Source of the DNA: Microtetraspora glauca
GTDB lineage: Bacteria; Actinomycetota; Actinomycetes; Streptomycetales; Streptomycetaceae
Direction of reading: 5' to 3'
Assembly (NCBI GenBank): GCA_000721275.1
Contig: JOFO01000012.1
Span: 1 to 64,000 of the forward strand
Length of the DNA: 64,000 bases
The notes beneath the pieces are model-generated. The model was given only the letters and a program-made list of their open reading frames with translations, made no database searches and had not been told where the DNA came from. Shown here piece after piece: positions 7,897 to 17,457 of the stretch (position 1 is the first letter of the stretch; every line of letters starts with the position of its first letter). The position numbers were made by a program, and so were the translations under genes.

Positions 7897-10800
7897 GGAA
7901 CTCCCCGGTCCACGCCAGCAGTTCCCGCCCGACCAGCGGCTTCCCGCCGATCGGACGGGTCGCCGGACGCGGCACCAGGATCTGGTGGACGGCCGGCTTG
8001 ATCACGGACTTCGGGTGGAGGCGCTTGAGCCGCAGCTCCTGCGACTCCCGCAGCTCCACCGGCGCGAACCGGATGTTCGGGCCCTGGAGGACGATCTCGG
8101 AGACCCCGCAGGACCGCGCCAGCATCCGCAGCCCCGCCACCAGCAGCAGGTTCTCCACCGGCTCCGGCAGCTTGCCGTAGCGGTCGGTCAGCTCCTCCCG
8201 CACGGCCCTGATGTCCTCCTCCGAGTTCGCCGAGGCGATCGCCCGGTACGCCTGGAGGCGCAGCCGCTCGCCGGGTGCGTAGTCGTGCGGGACGTGCGCG
8301 TCGACCGGCAGCTCGATCTTCACCTCCAGCGGCGGCTCCTCCTCGGCGCCGCCCTCCAGCGAGGCCCGGTAGTCCGCCACCGCCTCGCCGACCATCCGCA
8401 CGTACAGGTCGAAACCGACGCCCGCGATGTGACCGGACTGCTCGCCGCCGAGCAGGTTGCCCGCGCCGCGGATCTCCAGGTCCTTCATCGCCACGTACAT
8501 GCCCGCGCCCATCTCGGTGTGCTGGGCGATGGTCGCCAGCCGCTCGTGCGCGGTCTCGGTGAGCGGCTTCTCCGGCGGGTAGAGGAAGTACGCGTAGCCG
8601 CGCTCGCGTCCGCGGCCGACCCGGCCGCGCAGCTGGTGCAGCTGCGACAGGCCGAAGTTGTCGCCGCGCTCCACGATCAGCGTGTTCGCGTTGGAGATGT
8701 CGATGCCGGACTCGACGATCGTCGTCGACACCAGCACGTCGAACTTCTTCTCCCAGAAGTCGACCACGACCTGCTCCAGGGCGCCCTCGCTCATCTGGCC
8801 GTGGGCCGTCGCGATCCGCGCCTCCGGCACGATCTCGCGCAGCCGCGCCGCCGCCCGGTCGATCGAGTCGACCCGGTTGTGGATGTAGAACACCTGGCCC
8901 TCGCGGAGGAGTTCGCGGCGGATCGCGGCGCCGATCTGCTTCTCCTCGTACGGGCCGACGAAGGTGAGGACCGGGTGCCGCTCCTCCGGCGGGGTGGTGA
9001 TGGTGGACATCTCGCGGATGCCGGTGACCGCCATCTCCAGCGTGCGGGGGATCGGCGTCGCGGACATGGTGAGGACGTCGACGTTGGCCCGGAGCTTCTT
9101 CAGCTGCTCCTTGTGCTCGACGCCGAACCGCTGCTCCTCGTCGACGATGACCAGGCCCAGGTCCTTGAACTTCGTCTCGGACGAGAAGAGGCGGTGGGTG
9201 CCGATGACGACGTCGACCGAGCCGTCCTTCAGGCCCTCCAGGGTCGCCTTCGCCTCCGTGTCCGTCTGGAAGCGGGAGAGCGCGCGGACGTTGACCGGGA
9301 ACTGCGCGTACCGCTCGGAGAAGGTGCCGAAGTGCTGCTGGACGAGCAGCGTGGTCGGCACGAGCACCGCGACCTGCTTGCCGTCCTGCACCGCCTTGAA
9401 CGCGGCCCGGACCGCGATCTCCGTCTTGCCGTAGCCGACGTCGCCGCAGATCAGCCGGTCCATCGGGACCGTCTTCTCCATGTCCTCCTTGACCTCGGCG
9501 ATCGTGGAGAGCTGGTCGGGCGTCTCCGCGTACGGGAAGGCGTCCTCCAGCTCCCGCTGCCACGGGGTGTCGGGGCCGAAGGCGTGCCCGGGGGCCGCCA
9601 TCCGCGCCGAGTACAGCTTGATCAGGTCGGCGGCGATCTCCTTGACCGCCTTCTTCGCCCGCTGCTTGGTCTTCGTCCAGTCGGCGCCGCCGAGCCGGTG
9701 CAGGGTGGGCGCCTCGCCGCCGACGTACTTGGTGACCTGCTCCAGCTGGTCCGTCGGGATGTACAGCCGGTCGCCCGGCTGGCCGCGCTTGGCGGGGGCG
9801 TACTCGACCAGCAGGTACTCGCGGGTCGCGCCCTGCACCGTGCGCTGCACCATCTCCAGGTAGCGGCCCACGCCGTGCTGCTCGTGCACGATGAAGTCGC
9901 CGGCCTCCAGGGTCAGCGGGTCGATCGTCTTGCGGCGCTTCGCCGGCATCCGCTGCCCGTCCTTGCCGGCCGCCTTCTGGCCGGACAGGTCGGTCTCGGT
10001 CAGCACGGCGAGCCTCAGCGCCGGGTCCACGAAGCCGAAGTCGATGGAACCGCAGGCCACGTGCACCACGGACGGGTCGACGTCCCGCAGGTCGGCCGCG
10101 AGCCGCGCCGCGATGCCCTCGCCGCCCAGGACTTCGACCGTGCGGGCGGCCGGCCCGTGCGCCTCCGTCACGTACACCGTCCGCCAGCCGTCGGCCAGCC
10201 AGCCCTTGGTGTCCGCGAGCGCGCGGGCGGTGTCGCCGCGGTACGTCTCCGGGGCGCGCATGCCCAGCACGAGGGTGTCGCCGTCGGCCTCGGCGTCCGC
10301 CGCGAACGGCGACACCGACCACCACGGCATCCCGAGTTCCCGCGCCCGGTCCCGTACGTCCGCGATCCCCCACAGCGACGCCGCGCCGACGTCGATCGGC
10401 GCCTCGCCGCCGCCGGCCGTCGCCGCCCACGACGCCTGCAGGAACTCCTGGCTGGTGGCGACGAGGTCCGCGGCCCGGGTCCGGACCCGCTCCGGGTCGC
10501 AGACCACGGCCATCGACCCGGCCGGCAGCACGTCGAGCAGCAGCTCCATGTCGTCCACGAGGACCGGCGCCAGCGACTCCATGCCCTCGACCGCGATGCC
10601 CTCGGCGATCTTGTTCAGCATCTCGCCGAGCTCGGGGTGCTCCTCGGCGAGCGCCGCGGCCCTCCCCCGCACCTCCTCGGTGAGCAGCAGCTCGCGGCAG
10701 GGCGGCGCCCACAGGCCGTGCGCGGCGACCTCCAGGGAGCGCTGGTCGGCGACCTTGAAGTAACGGATCTCCTCGACGTCGTCGCCCCAGAACTCGATCC

Positions 10801-11404
10801 GGAGGGGGTGCTCCTCCGTCGGCGGGAAGACGTCCAGGATGCCGCCGCGGACGGCGAACTCGCCGCGCTTCTCGACGAGCTCCACGCGCGCGTACGCGGC
10901 GGCGGCCAGGCCCTCGACGACCTCGTTCAGATCCGCCGTCTGCCCGGTCCGCAGCGCCACCGGCTCCAGGTCGCCGAGCCCCTTGACCTGCGGCTGGAGC
11001 ACGGACCGGATCGGCGCGACGACGACGGAGACGGGGCCGGCGGCCGGGTCGTCCGGGCTCGGGTGCGCGAGCCGCCGCAGCACGGCGAGCCGGCGGCCGA
11101 CGGTGTCCGAGCGGGGCGAGAGCCGTTCGTGCGGCAGGGTCTCCCAGGACGGGTACTCCACGACGGTGTCCGGGTCGAGCAGGGACCGCAGCGCCGCCGC
11201 CAGGTCCTCGGCCTCCCGGCCGGTCGCCGTCACCGCGAGCACCGGCCGCCCCGAGTCCCGGGCCAGCGCGGCCACGGCGAACGGGCGGGCGGCGGCCGGC
11301 CCGACCAGGTCCACGTACGGCCGGTTCCCGTCGGCGGCGGCCGCCACCGCCTCCGCGAGGGCCGCGTCCCTGACGACGAGATCGAGCAGACCGTGCAGGC
11401 TCAT
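7877..11404 (-). CDS. mfd: Transcription-repair coupling factor Mfd
   Basis: 1175 aa, full length. Couples nucleotide excision repair to transcription by displacing RNA polymerase stalled at lesions and recruiting UvrA. Parts seen: N-terminal UvrB-like module, the CarD-like polymerase-binding domain near residues 500-560 (GDFIVHEQHGVGRYLEM), the translocase with Walker A GDVGYGKT at 654-661 and DEEQRFG from 755, motif SATPIPRT, and the C-terminal TRCF domain. ATG 11404 is chosen with GGATGG upstream. Its 3' end overlaps the convergent tetR gene by 20 bases. It stands alone, without the mazG often found beside it elsewhere. Confidence 0.98.
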   Translation of the reverse strand: MSLHGLLDLVVRDAALAEAVAAAADGNRPYVDLVGPAAARPFAVAALARDSGRPVLAVTATGREAEDLAAALRSLLDPDTVVEYPSWETLPHERLSPRSDTVGRRLAVLRRLAHPSPDDPAAGPVSVVVAPIRSVLQPQVKGLGDLEPVALRTGQTADLNEVVEGLAAAAYARVELVEKRGEFAVRGGILDVFPPTEEHPLRIEFWGDDVEEIRYFKVADQRSLEVAAHGLWAPPCRELLLTEEVRGRAAALAEEHPELGEMLNKIAEGIAVEGMESLAPVLVDDMELLLDVLPAGSMAVVCDPERVRTRAADLVATSQEFLQASWAATAGGGEAPIDVGAASLWGIADVRDRARELGMPWWSVSPFAADAEADGDTLVLGMRAPETYRGDTARALADTKGWLADGWRTVYVTEAHGPAARTVEVLGGEGIAARLAADLRDVDPSVVHVACGSIDFGFVDPALRLAVLTETDLSGQKAAGKDGQRMPAKRRKTIDPLTLEAGDFIVHEQHGVGRYLEMVQRTVQGATREYLLVEYAPAKRGQPGDRLYIPTDQLEQVTKYVGGEAPTLHRLGGADWTKTKQRAKKAVKEIAADLIKLYSARMAAPGHAFGPDTPWQRELEDAFPYAETPDQLSTIAEVKEDMEKTVPMDRLICGDVGYGKTEIAVRAAFKAVQDGKQVAVLVPTTLLVQQHFGTFSERYAQFPVNVRALSRFQTDTEAKATLEGLKDGSVDVVIGTHRLFSSETKFKDLGLVIVDEEQRFGVEHKEQLKKLRANVDVLTMSATPIPRTLEMAVTGIREMSTITTPPEERHPVLTFVGPYEEKQIGAAIRRELLREGQVFYIHNRVDSIDRAAARLREIVPEARIATAHGQMSEGALEQVVVDFWEKKFDVLVSTTIVESGIDISNANTLIVERGDNFGLSQLHQLRGRVGRGRERGYAYFLYPPEKPLTETAHERLATIAQHTEMGAGMYVAMKDLEIRGAGNLLGGEQSGHIAGVGFDLYVRMVGEAVADYRASLEGGAEEEPPLEVKIELPVDAHVPHDYAPGERLRLQAYRAIASANSEEDIRAVREELTDRYGKLPEPVENLLLVAGLRMLARSCGVSEIVLQGPNIRFAPVELRESQELRLKRLHPKSVIKPAVHQILVPRPATRPIGGKPLVGRELLAWTGEFLTTILD

Positions 11405-11555
11405 GGATTTCCATCCCGGTACGTACGAGAGCGAACGAACAAGCTGACACCACCGGCCACGCGCACCGCGCGGCCCACGCGAACGGCCCGACACGTCGTA
11501 CGGGCCGGGGCCTCCACCCTACGACGCCGGACCGACACCGGCGCGGGGGATCGCG

Positions 11556-11595
11556 CTCACCCCCCGGGGTGAGAGCGTCACTCCGGGGGGTGAGG
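11556..11595. promoter_or_regulatory. Repeated CTCACCCC / GGGGTGAG inverted motifs
   Basis: CTCACCCC (11556-11563) and GGGGTGAG (11566-11573) form a dyad two bases apart; GGGGTGAG recurs at about 11587-11594. The motifs lie between the divergent mfd and phd genes with no coding sequence, so an operator role is more likely than a terminator. The binding protein is unknown. Confidence 0.4.
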
Positions 11596-11628
11596 GAGGT
11601 GGCGGCCGAACGGGCGACGCCGATATCC

Positions 11629-11647
11629 TTAGTCCGGCACTTAGTCC
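11629..11647 (+). promoter_or_regulatory. TTAGTCC direct repeats before the antitoxin gene
   Basis: TTAGTCC occurs at 11629-11635 and 11641-11647, one helical turn (12 bp) apart, ending 21 bases before the antitoxin ATG. Such sites commonly bind the Phd/PIN complex for conditional autoregulation; here that is inference. Confidence 0.45.
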
Positions 11648-11668
11648 ACCTAGCTGTGAGAGGCCGCG

Positions 11669-11938
11669 ATGGAAGCAGCCCGGCAGTACAACGTCCACGA
11701 GGCGAAGACCCACTTCTCCAAGATCCTGGAGGCGGTCGCCACGGGCGAGGAGGTGATCATCAGCAAGGCCGGGGAGCCGGTCGCGAAGGTGATCCCCCTC
11801 CGGGGGAAGGTCCGGCGCACCGCGCGGGGCTCCCTCACGGAGCCCGTCGTCCTGCACGACGACTTCGACGACCTCACCGACGACCCCGGCTTCGCCGAGG
11901 CGTTCGGGCTCGGCGGCACGGAGGAAGACTCCGAGTGA
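11669..11938 (+). CDS. Phd/YefM-family antitoxin
   Basis: 89 aa. The N-terminal 55 residues (YNVHEAKTHFSKILEAVATGEEVIISKAGEPVAKVIP) are a textbook Phd/YefM DNA-binding dimer domain. The acidic C-terminus (DDFDDLTDDPGFAEAFGL) should wrap the toxin. Its stop overlaps the GTG of the PIN gene (GTGA at 11935-11938). Together they form a type II toxin-antitoxin pair inserted between mfd and an ABC transporter. Confidence 0.92.
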   Translation: MEAARQYNVHEAKTHFSKILEAVATGEEVIISKAGEPVAKVIPLRGKVRRTARGSLTEPVVLHDDFDDLTDDPGFAEAFGLGGTEEDSE

Positions 11939-12309
11939 AGCTGCTCGTCGACACCCACGTCGTCCTCTGGTGGCTGCTGGACTCCCCGCAGCTGACCGAC
12001 GAGATCAAAGATCTCCTCGACACCGAGGAACACGCCTACCTCAGCGCGGTCACCCCGTGGGAGATCGCCATCAAACAGTCCCTGGGCAAGCTCGAAGGCC
12101 CGGCCGACCTCCCGGAGCGGGCGGCCGACTCCCAGCTCCGGGGCCTGCCCGTCACCGGACAGCACGGCATCGCCGCCGCCCGGCTGCCCCACCACCACCG
12201 CGACCCCTTCGACCGCATACTCGTCGCCCAGGCGCGCGCCGAAGGGCTGACGCTCGTCACCCGGGACAAGAACATCCCGCTCTACGACGTGCCGGTGCTC
12301 TCCGTCTGA
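11935..12309 (+). CDS. PIN-domain ribonuclease toxin (VapC-like)
   Basis: 124 aa. All acidic positions of the PIN active site are visible: Asp6 (LLVDTH), Glu43 (TPWEIAIK), Asp90/Asp93 (HRDPFDRILVAQA) and Asp111 (LVTRDKNI). The toxin is probably a metal-dependent endoribonuclease inhibited by the coupled antitoxin. The pairing of Phd-type antitoxin with PIN toxin is common in actinobacteria. GTG start by four-base overlap. No sign of damage. Confidence 0.92.
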   Translation: MKLLVDTHVVLWWLLDSPQLTDEIKDLLDTEEHAYLSAVTPWEIAIKQSLGKLEGPADLPERAADSQLRGLPVTGQHGIAAARLPHHHRDPFDRILVAQARAEGLTLVTRDKNIPLYDVPVLSV

Positions 12310-12315
12310 GCAGCC

Positions 12316-12353
12316 GTACGGCCCCGGTGCGCAATCCCGCGCCGGGGCCGTAC
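12316..12353. terminator. Bidirectional GC hairpin after the toxin gene
   Basis: GTACGGCCCCGGTGCG (12316-12331) pairs with CGCGCCGGGGCCGTAC (12338-12353), one G-T pair, six-base loop. It sits between the convergent toxin and permease genes. No T-run. Confidence 0.7.
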
Positions 12354-12370
12354 GCGTACCACCACTCCCG

Positions 12371-14944
12371 TCAGTCCGCCGCGATCGCGTTCAGGACGTT
12401 CATGCGGCCCGCGCGGAAGGCGGGGACCAGCGCCGCGAACAGGCCGACGAAGGCCGAGCCGACGAAGACCGTGACGATCGTCGGCCACGGGATCTCCAGG
12501 ACCCCGAAGCCCTCCAGCGCGAGCAGCTGCTGGGCCGCCGTGCCCCAGCCCATGCCCAGGCCGAGACCGAGCAGCGCGCCGAACAGGGCGATCACCACGG
12601 ACTCCAGGCGGATCATCCGCCGCAGCTGCCGGCGGGAGAGGCCGATCGCCCGCAGCAGGCCGATCTCGCGGGTGCGCTCGACGACCGACAGCGCCAGGGT
12701 GTTCACGACGCCCAGGATCGCGACGACGATCGCCAGCGCCAGCAGCCCGTACACGATGTTCAGGAGCTGGCCGACCTGCTTCTGCAGGTCCTCCTTGTAG
12801 TCGGCCTGGTTGGACACCTTGTACTGGGGGTACGCGGCGAGCTCCTTCTTCAGCGCCTCGTACGCCGCGTCCTCCTGCCCGTCCTGCGCGCTCGCCAGCA
12901 GCAGCACGGGGGCCGGCAGCCGGTCGGCCGGGAGGTGCGCCCGGGCGGTGGTGACGTTCGTGTACATGGCGCCGTTGTCGACGTTGCCGCCGTCCACCGT
13001 GATCGCCGCGACCTTCAGCCGCGCCGTCGAGCCGTGCGCGAAGGCGACCGCGAGGGTGTCGCCGACCTTCACGCCGTGCGCGGTCGCGTAGTCGCTGCCG
13101 ACGGACATCATGCCCGGCCGGTAAGCCGCCGCCAGGTCACCGGAGGCCACCTCGCGCTTGAGGTCGCGCGGGTACTCCGGCTCGGTCGCGGCCAGCCACT
13201 CGGTGGACACCTTGCCCTTCGGGTCGGTGATCCGCACGTCGTTGGGCCGGTACTCGGTGACGTGGTCCAGGCCCGCGACCTTCTCCACCGCGGCCTGCGC
13301 CTGCGGCACGATCGGCGCGCCCACCGGGCTCTGCACGATGTAGTCGGCGCCGACGGACCGGTCCAGCTCCTCGGTGGCGGAGGCCACCATGGACGAGCCG
13401 ACGACGGAGAGGCAGGCGACCAGCGCCAGGCCGATCATCAGGGCCGCGCCGGTCGCGCCGGTCCGGCGCGGGTTGCGGAGCGCGTTCCGCTCGGCCATCC
13501 GGCCGACGGGCCCGAAGACCCGCAGGACGAGCGCGCCGAGGACCCGGACGACGCCGCCCGCCAGGACCGGGCCGACGACCACGAAGCCGAGCAGCGACAG
13601 CACGATGCCGGCGCCGAGCCACAGGGATCCCGTACCGGCCTTCTCGGCCTGGGTCGCCGCCCACAGCGCGCCGCCGCCGGCGAGCGTCAGCAGCAGCCCG
13701 ACGGCGCCGCGGAGGCGTCCGGCCCGCCCGTCGGCGGGGGTGCCGGCGTCGCGGAGCGCGGCCATCGGGGAGATCTTCCCGGCCCGGCGGGCCGGGACGT
13801 ACGCGGACAGGACGGTGACGAGGACGCCGAGGGCGAGGCCGACGACCGGGGTGGTCCAGGCGACGGTGAGGTCGCGGGTGGACAGCTCCATGCCCATCGT
13901 CGACATGAGTTCCATCAGGCCGACGGCGAGGCCGACACCGGCGGCGACGCCGGCGACCGAGCCGATCACGCCGAGCATGACCGCCTCGACCAGCACCGAC
14001 CGGTTGATCTGCGTGCGGCTGGAGCCGATGGCCCGCAGCAGGCCGATCTCGCGGGTGCGCTGGGCGACCAGCATGGAGAAGGTGTTGACGATGAGGAAGA
14101 TGCCGACGAGGAAGGCGATGCCGGCGAAGCCGAGCATGGCGTACTTCATGACGTCGAGGAAGCCGGCGACGTCCTCCCGGCCCGCGTCGGACGCCTCGGC
14201 GGCGGTCTGGAGGGTGTAGCCGTCACCGAGGACGGCGGCGACGTCCGCCTTCAGCGCCTCGTCGGCGACGCCCGGCTTCCCGTCCACCACCACCTGCGTG
14301 AACAGGCCCTCCTTGCCGAGGAGCTGCCGCTGCGCGGTGGCGGTGTCGAAGTAGACGACGGTGGCGCCCGGGTTGGTCACCTTGAACTCGACGATGCCGG
14401 AGATCTTCGCCGTGAAGTCGCCGGTGGCGGTGATGGTCCGCAGGGTGGCGCCGAGCGCCAGGCCGTGCTTGTCGGCGGTGCCCCGGTCCACGACGACGTC
14501 GGTCGGCCCGCGCGGCTCGTGGCCCTCGGCGAGCTGGACCGAACGGAGCTCGTACGGGCTCCAGTTGACGGCGATCGTCGGGGCGCCGCTGGTCGGGCCG
14601 ACGTTCTTGTCGCGGGCGTCGACGACGGTGACGCCCGGCGAGGTGACGGAGCCCTGCGCGTCGGCGACGCCGTCCGCCTTCCGCACCTCGGCGACGACCG
14701 AGGCCGGCAGGGAGTCGGGGCGGCCGGTGCCGGGGGTCTCGTCCGCCGGGTCGGCGTCCTTCGGGGAGACCGTCACGTCGGAGGCGGTGACGGCGAAGAG
14801 CTTGTCGAAGGTCGTGTTCATCGTGTCGGTGAAGACCAGCGTGCCGGACACGAACGCGACCGAGAGGAGCACGGCGACGGCGGAGAGCGCCATCCGGCCC
14901 TTGTGCGCGAGGAGGTTTCTGAGCGAGGCGCGGAAGACGGTCAC
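12371..14944 (-). CDS. ABC transporter permease, FtsX/MacB type
   Basis: 857 aa. One transmembrane helix at 15-40, a large extracytoplasmic domain, an FtsX-like three-helix block at about 255-395 (FLVGIFLIVNTFSMLVAQRTREIGLLRAIGSS), a further pair of helices around 430-480, a second extracytoplasmic domain, and a second FtsX block at the C-terminus repeating the TREIGLLRAIGLSRRQLRRM signature. This duplicated layout is typical of actinobacterial MacB/LolCDE-like exporters or mechanotransmitters. The GTG at 14944 overlaps the ATPase stop (GTGA). Substrate not predictable; antimicrobial or lipid export are options. Confidence 0.92.
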   Translation of the reverse strand: MTVFRASLRNLLAHKGRMALSAVAVLLSVAFVSGTLVFTDTMNTTFDKLFAVTASDVTVSPKDADPADETPGTGRPDSLPASVVAEVRKADGVADAQGSVTSPGVTVVDARDKNVGPTSGAPTIAVNWSPYELRSVQLAEGHEPRGPTDVVVDRGTADKHGLALGATLRTITATGDFTAKISGIVEFKVTNPGATVVYFDTATAQRQLLGKEGLFTQVVVDGKPGVADEALKADVAAVLGDGYTLQTAAEASDAGREDVAGFLDVMKYAMLGFAGIAFLVGIFLIVNTFSMLVAQRTREIGLLRAIGSSRTQINRSVLVEAVMLGVIGSVAGVAAGVGLAVGLMELMSTMGMELSTRDLTVAWTTPVVGLALGVLVTVLSAYVPARRAGKISPMAALRDAGTPADGRAGRLRGAVGLLLTLAGGGALWAATQAEKAGTGSLWLGAGIVLSLLGFVVVGPVLAGGVVRVLGALVLRVFGPVGRMAERNALRNPRRTGATGAALMIGLALVACLSVVGSSMVASATEELDRSVGADYIVQSPVGAPIVPQAQAAVEKVAGLDHVTEYRPNDVRITDPKGKVSTEWLAATEPEYPRDLKREVASGDLAAAYRPGMMSVGSDYATAHGVKVGDTLAVAFAHGSTARLKVAAITVDGGNVDNGAMYTNVTTARAHLPADRLPAPVLLLASAQDGQEDAAYEALKKELAAYPQYKVSNQADYKEDLQKQVGQLLNIVYGLLALAIVVAILGVVNTLALSVVERTREIGLLRAIGLSRRQLRRMIRLESVVIALFGALLGLGLGMGWGTAAQQLLALEGFGVLEIPWPTIVTVFVGSAFVGLFAALVPAFRAGRMNVLNAIAAD

Positions 14945-15729
14945 GACGTCCGCCCGCGCGCGTCGAAGTCCTTCATCCGGTCGAGGACGGCGTCGGCCGT
15001 CGGCCGCTCCATCTCGTCCACGATCCGCCCGTCCGCCAGGTACAGCACCCGGTCCGCGTAGGAGGCGGCGACCGGGTCGTGGGTGACCATGACGATCGTC
15101 TGGCCCAGCTCGTCCACCGACTGCCGCAGGAAGCCCAGGACTTCCGCGCCGGCCCGCGAGTCGAGGTTGCCGGTCGGCTCGTCGCCGAAGATGATGTCCG
15201 GCCGGGCGGCGAGCGCCCGCGCGACCGCCACCCGCTGCTGCTGGCCGCCGGACAGCTCGGACGGGCGGTGCCTCAGCCGCCCGGCGAGCCCCACCGTCTC
15301 CACCACCCGGTCCAGCCACGCCCGGTCGGGGCGGCGGCCGGCGATGTCCATCGGCAGCGTGATGTTCTCCAGGGCGCTCAGCGTCGGCAGCAGGTTGAAC
15401 GCCTGGAAGATGAAGCCGATCCGGTCCCGGCGCAGCTGGGTGAGCTTCTTGTCCTTGAGGCCGGTGATCTCGGTCTCGTCGAGGAAGATCTGCCCGCCGG
15501 TGACGGTGTCGAGCCCGGCGAGGCAGTGCATCAGGGTCGACTTGCCGGACCCCGAGGGACCCATGATCGCGGTGAACCGGCCGCGGGCGATGTCGACGTC
15601 GACGTGGTCCAGCGCCAGGACCCGGGTCTCCCCCGAGCCGTACGCCTTGACGACCTGGCGCGCCCGCGCGGCGACGGCCGTACTCCGTCCGGTTTCCCCG
15701 TGCCTGGGAGTGGTCACAGCCGTGGTCAC
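14941..15729 (-). CDS. ABC transporter ATP-binding protein (LolD/MacB family)
   Basis: 262 aa. Walker A GPSGSGKST (57-65), Q-loop FQAFNLLPTLSALEN, signature LSGGQQQRVAVARAL, Walker B IIFGDEPTGNLDS and H-loop VTHD are all intact. The EPTGNLD Walker B is characteristic of the LolD/FtsE/MacB group and fits the FtsX-type partner. GTG 15729 is used because AGGAG lies five bases before it; an ATG six codons earlier has none. The pair forms an operon reading away from the MFS exporter. Confidence 0.95.
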   Translation of the reverse strand: MTTAVTTPRHGETGRSTAVAARARQVVKAYGSGETRVLALDHVDVDIARGRFTAIMGPSGSGKSTLMHCLAGLDTVTGGQIFLDETEITGLKDKKLTQLRRDRIGFIFQAFNLLPTLSALENITLPMDIAGRRPDRAWLDRVVETVGLAGRLRHRPSELSGGQQQRVAVARALAARPDIIFGDEPTGNLDSRAGAEVLGFLRQSVDELGQTIVMVTHDPVAASYADRVLYLADGRIVDEMERPTADAVLDRMKDFDARGRTS

Positions 15730-15762
15730 GATGTCTCCTAGCGACACATAGAGGTGCGAGTG

Positions 15763-15778
15763 GCTTGTAAGACCAAGC
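15763..15778. promoter_or_regulatory. Inverted repeat between ABC and MFS exporters
   Basis: GCTTG (15763-15767) / CAAGC (15774-15778), six bases apart, in the 198-bp divergent region. It lies 34 bases before the ATPase start and could be an operator. Nothing else definite was seen in this intergenic region. Confidence 0.35.
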
Positions 15779-15927
15779 TAAGAACGGGCCGGACCGGTTC
15801 TCGTCCTCCGCCGGGACGACCGTCCCCTGGGTCGCATGAGGGAGGTTCCCCTAGGGGTTCCTCGGCCCCGGGTCGGAGTGAGACCCTGTCCGCGCGCATT
15901 TAGGTGTACGAAGAAAGGAAGCGTCGC

Positions 15928-17457
15928 GTGGTGACGGACGGGAGAACGGCCCCGATACCGACCGGCCGGAAGCAGCCGCCCCCGGACCGGCGCCGCGGCG
16001 CCGTCGTCGCCGCCCTCATGCTCTGCATGGCGCTCGCCGCCCTCGACGGCACCATCGTCGCCACCGCCGTCCCCCAGATCGTCGGCGACCTCGGCGGACT
16101 CTCCGTCTTCTCCTGGCTCTTCTCCGGCTACCTCCTCGCCGTCACCGTCACCCTCCCCGTCTACGGCAAGCTCAGCGACACCTTCGGCCGCAAACCCGTC
16201 CTCGTCGCCGGCACGATCGTCTTCCTCATCGGCTCGCTCCTGTGCGCCGCCGCCTGGAACATGGCCGCCCTCATCGCCTTCCGCGTCGTCCAGGGCCTCG
16301 GCGGCGGCGCCCTCCAGGGCACCGTCCAGACCATCGCCGCCGACCTGTACCCGCTGAAGGAGCGCCCCCGCATCCAGGCGCGGCTCTCCACCGTGTGGGC
16401 CACCTCCGCCGTCGCCGGCCCGGCCGCCGGCGGCCTGCTCGCCGGGTACGCCGACTGGCGCTGGATCTTCCTCGTCAACCTGCCGGTCGGCGGCCTCGCC
16501 CTCTGGCTGATCCTCCGCCACCTCACCGAACCCGCCCGGGCCCCCCGTACCACCCCGGTCCGCGTCGACTGGCCCGGCGCCCTCGGCGTCTTCACCACCG
16601 GCGCGCTGCTGCTGACCGCCCTCGTGCAGGGCGGCGTCGCCTGGCCCTGGCTGTCGGCGCCCTCACTGGGGTTGTTCGGCGGCGCGGCGCTGGCCGCCGC
16701 CGCCACCGTCGCCGTGGAACGCCGGGCGGCCGAGCCGATCATCCCCGGCTGGGTGTGGCGGCGCCGCACGATCGCCGCCGTCAACGTGGCGCTGGGCGCC
16801 CTCGGCCTGCTGATGGTCGCCCCGACCGTCTTCCTGCCGACGTACGCCCAGTCGGTCCTCGGCCTCGGCTCCGTCGCCGCCGGCTTCGTCCTGTCCGCGT
16901 GGACGCTGAGCTGGCCGATCACCGCCGCGTTCTCCAGCCGCGTCTACACCCGCATCGGCTTCCGCCTGACCGCCGTCCTCGGCATCTCCGGCGCCCTCGC
17001 CTGCCTGCTCGCCTTCCCGTTCCTGCCGTACCCCGGCGAGGCGTGGCAGCCGGCGCTGCTGATGCTGGTGCTCGGCGGCTGCCTCGGCTTCTTCCAGCTC
17101 CCGCTGATGGTCGGCGTGCAGTCCACCGTCCCGTACGAGGAACGGGGCACCACCACGGCCTCCGTGCTCTTCTGCCGCCAGGTCGGCCAGAGCCTGGGCG
17201 CGGCGGCCTTCGGCGCGGTCGCGAACGGCGTCCTCGCCGCGCGCCTCGGCGACGGCACCGACCTCGACTCCCTGACCAGCTCCTTCGGCGGCGCCTCCGG
17301 CACCACGGACACGGTCCGCCGCGCGGTCGACGCCGCCGTCGACCACGTCTACCTCGGCGCGGCGGGCGCGGCGGCCCTCGCCCTCCTGGCCCTCCTCGTC
17401 CTGGCCCCGCGCCGCTTCCCGGTCCTGAAGGAGGCGACGGAAGACGTCACGCCGTGA
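15928..17457 (+). CDS. MFS drug exporter, DHA2 family (14 helices)
   Basis: 509 aa. LDGTIVATAVPQIV in helix 1, motif A GKLSDTFGRKPVL after helix 2, FRVVQGLGGGALQG in helix 4 and about 14 hydrophobic segments place it with EmrB/QacA proton-driven multidrug or antibiotic exporters. The GTG at 15928 is chosen because AAAGGAAG ends six bases upstream; 15931 and 15904 are in-frame alternatives. Its stop overlaps the end of the convergent NTF2-like gene by 11 bases. The drug is unknown. Confidence 0.93.
   Translation: MVTDGRTAPIPTGRKQPPPDRRRGAVVAALMLCMALAALDGTIVATAVPQIVGDLGGLSVFSWLFSGYLLAVTVTLPVYGKLSDTFGRKPVLVAGTIVFLIGSLLCAAAWNMAALIAFRVVQGLGGGALQGTVQTIAADLYPLKERPRIQARLSTVWATSAVAGPAAGGLLAGYADWRWIFLVNLPVGGLALWLILRHLTEPARAPRTTPVRVDWPGALGVFTTGALLLTALVQGGVAWPWLSAPSLGLFGGAALAAAATVAVERRAAEPIIPGWVWRRRTIAAVNVALGALGLLMVAPTVFLPTYAQSVLGLGSVAAGFVLSAWTLSWPITAAFSSRVYTRIGFRLTAVLGISGALACLLAFPFLPYPGEAWQPALLMLVLGGCLGFFQLPLMVGVQSTVPYEERGTTTASVLFCRQVGQSLGAAAFGAVANGVLAARLGDGTDLDSLTSSFGGASGTTDTVRRAVDAAVDHVYLGAAGAAALALLALLVLAPRRFPVLKEATEDVTP

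Noticed and set aside
7985..11572. Plus-strand 1195-aa open frame
   Set aside because: Shadow of mfd; Arg/His/Asp-biased composition with no domain, while the opposite strand has every Mfd motif.
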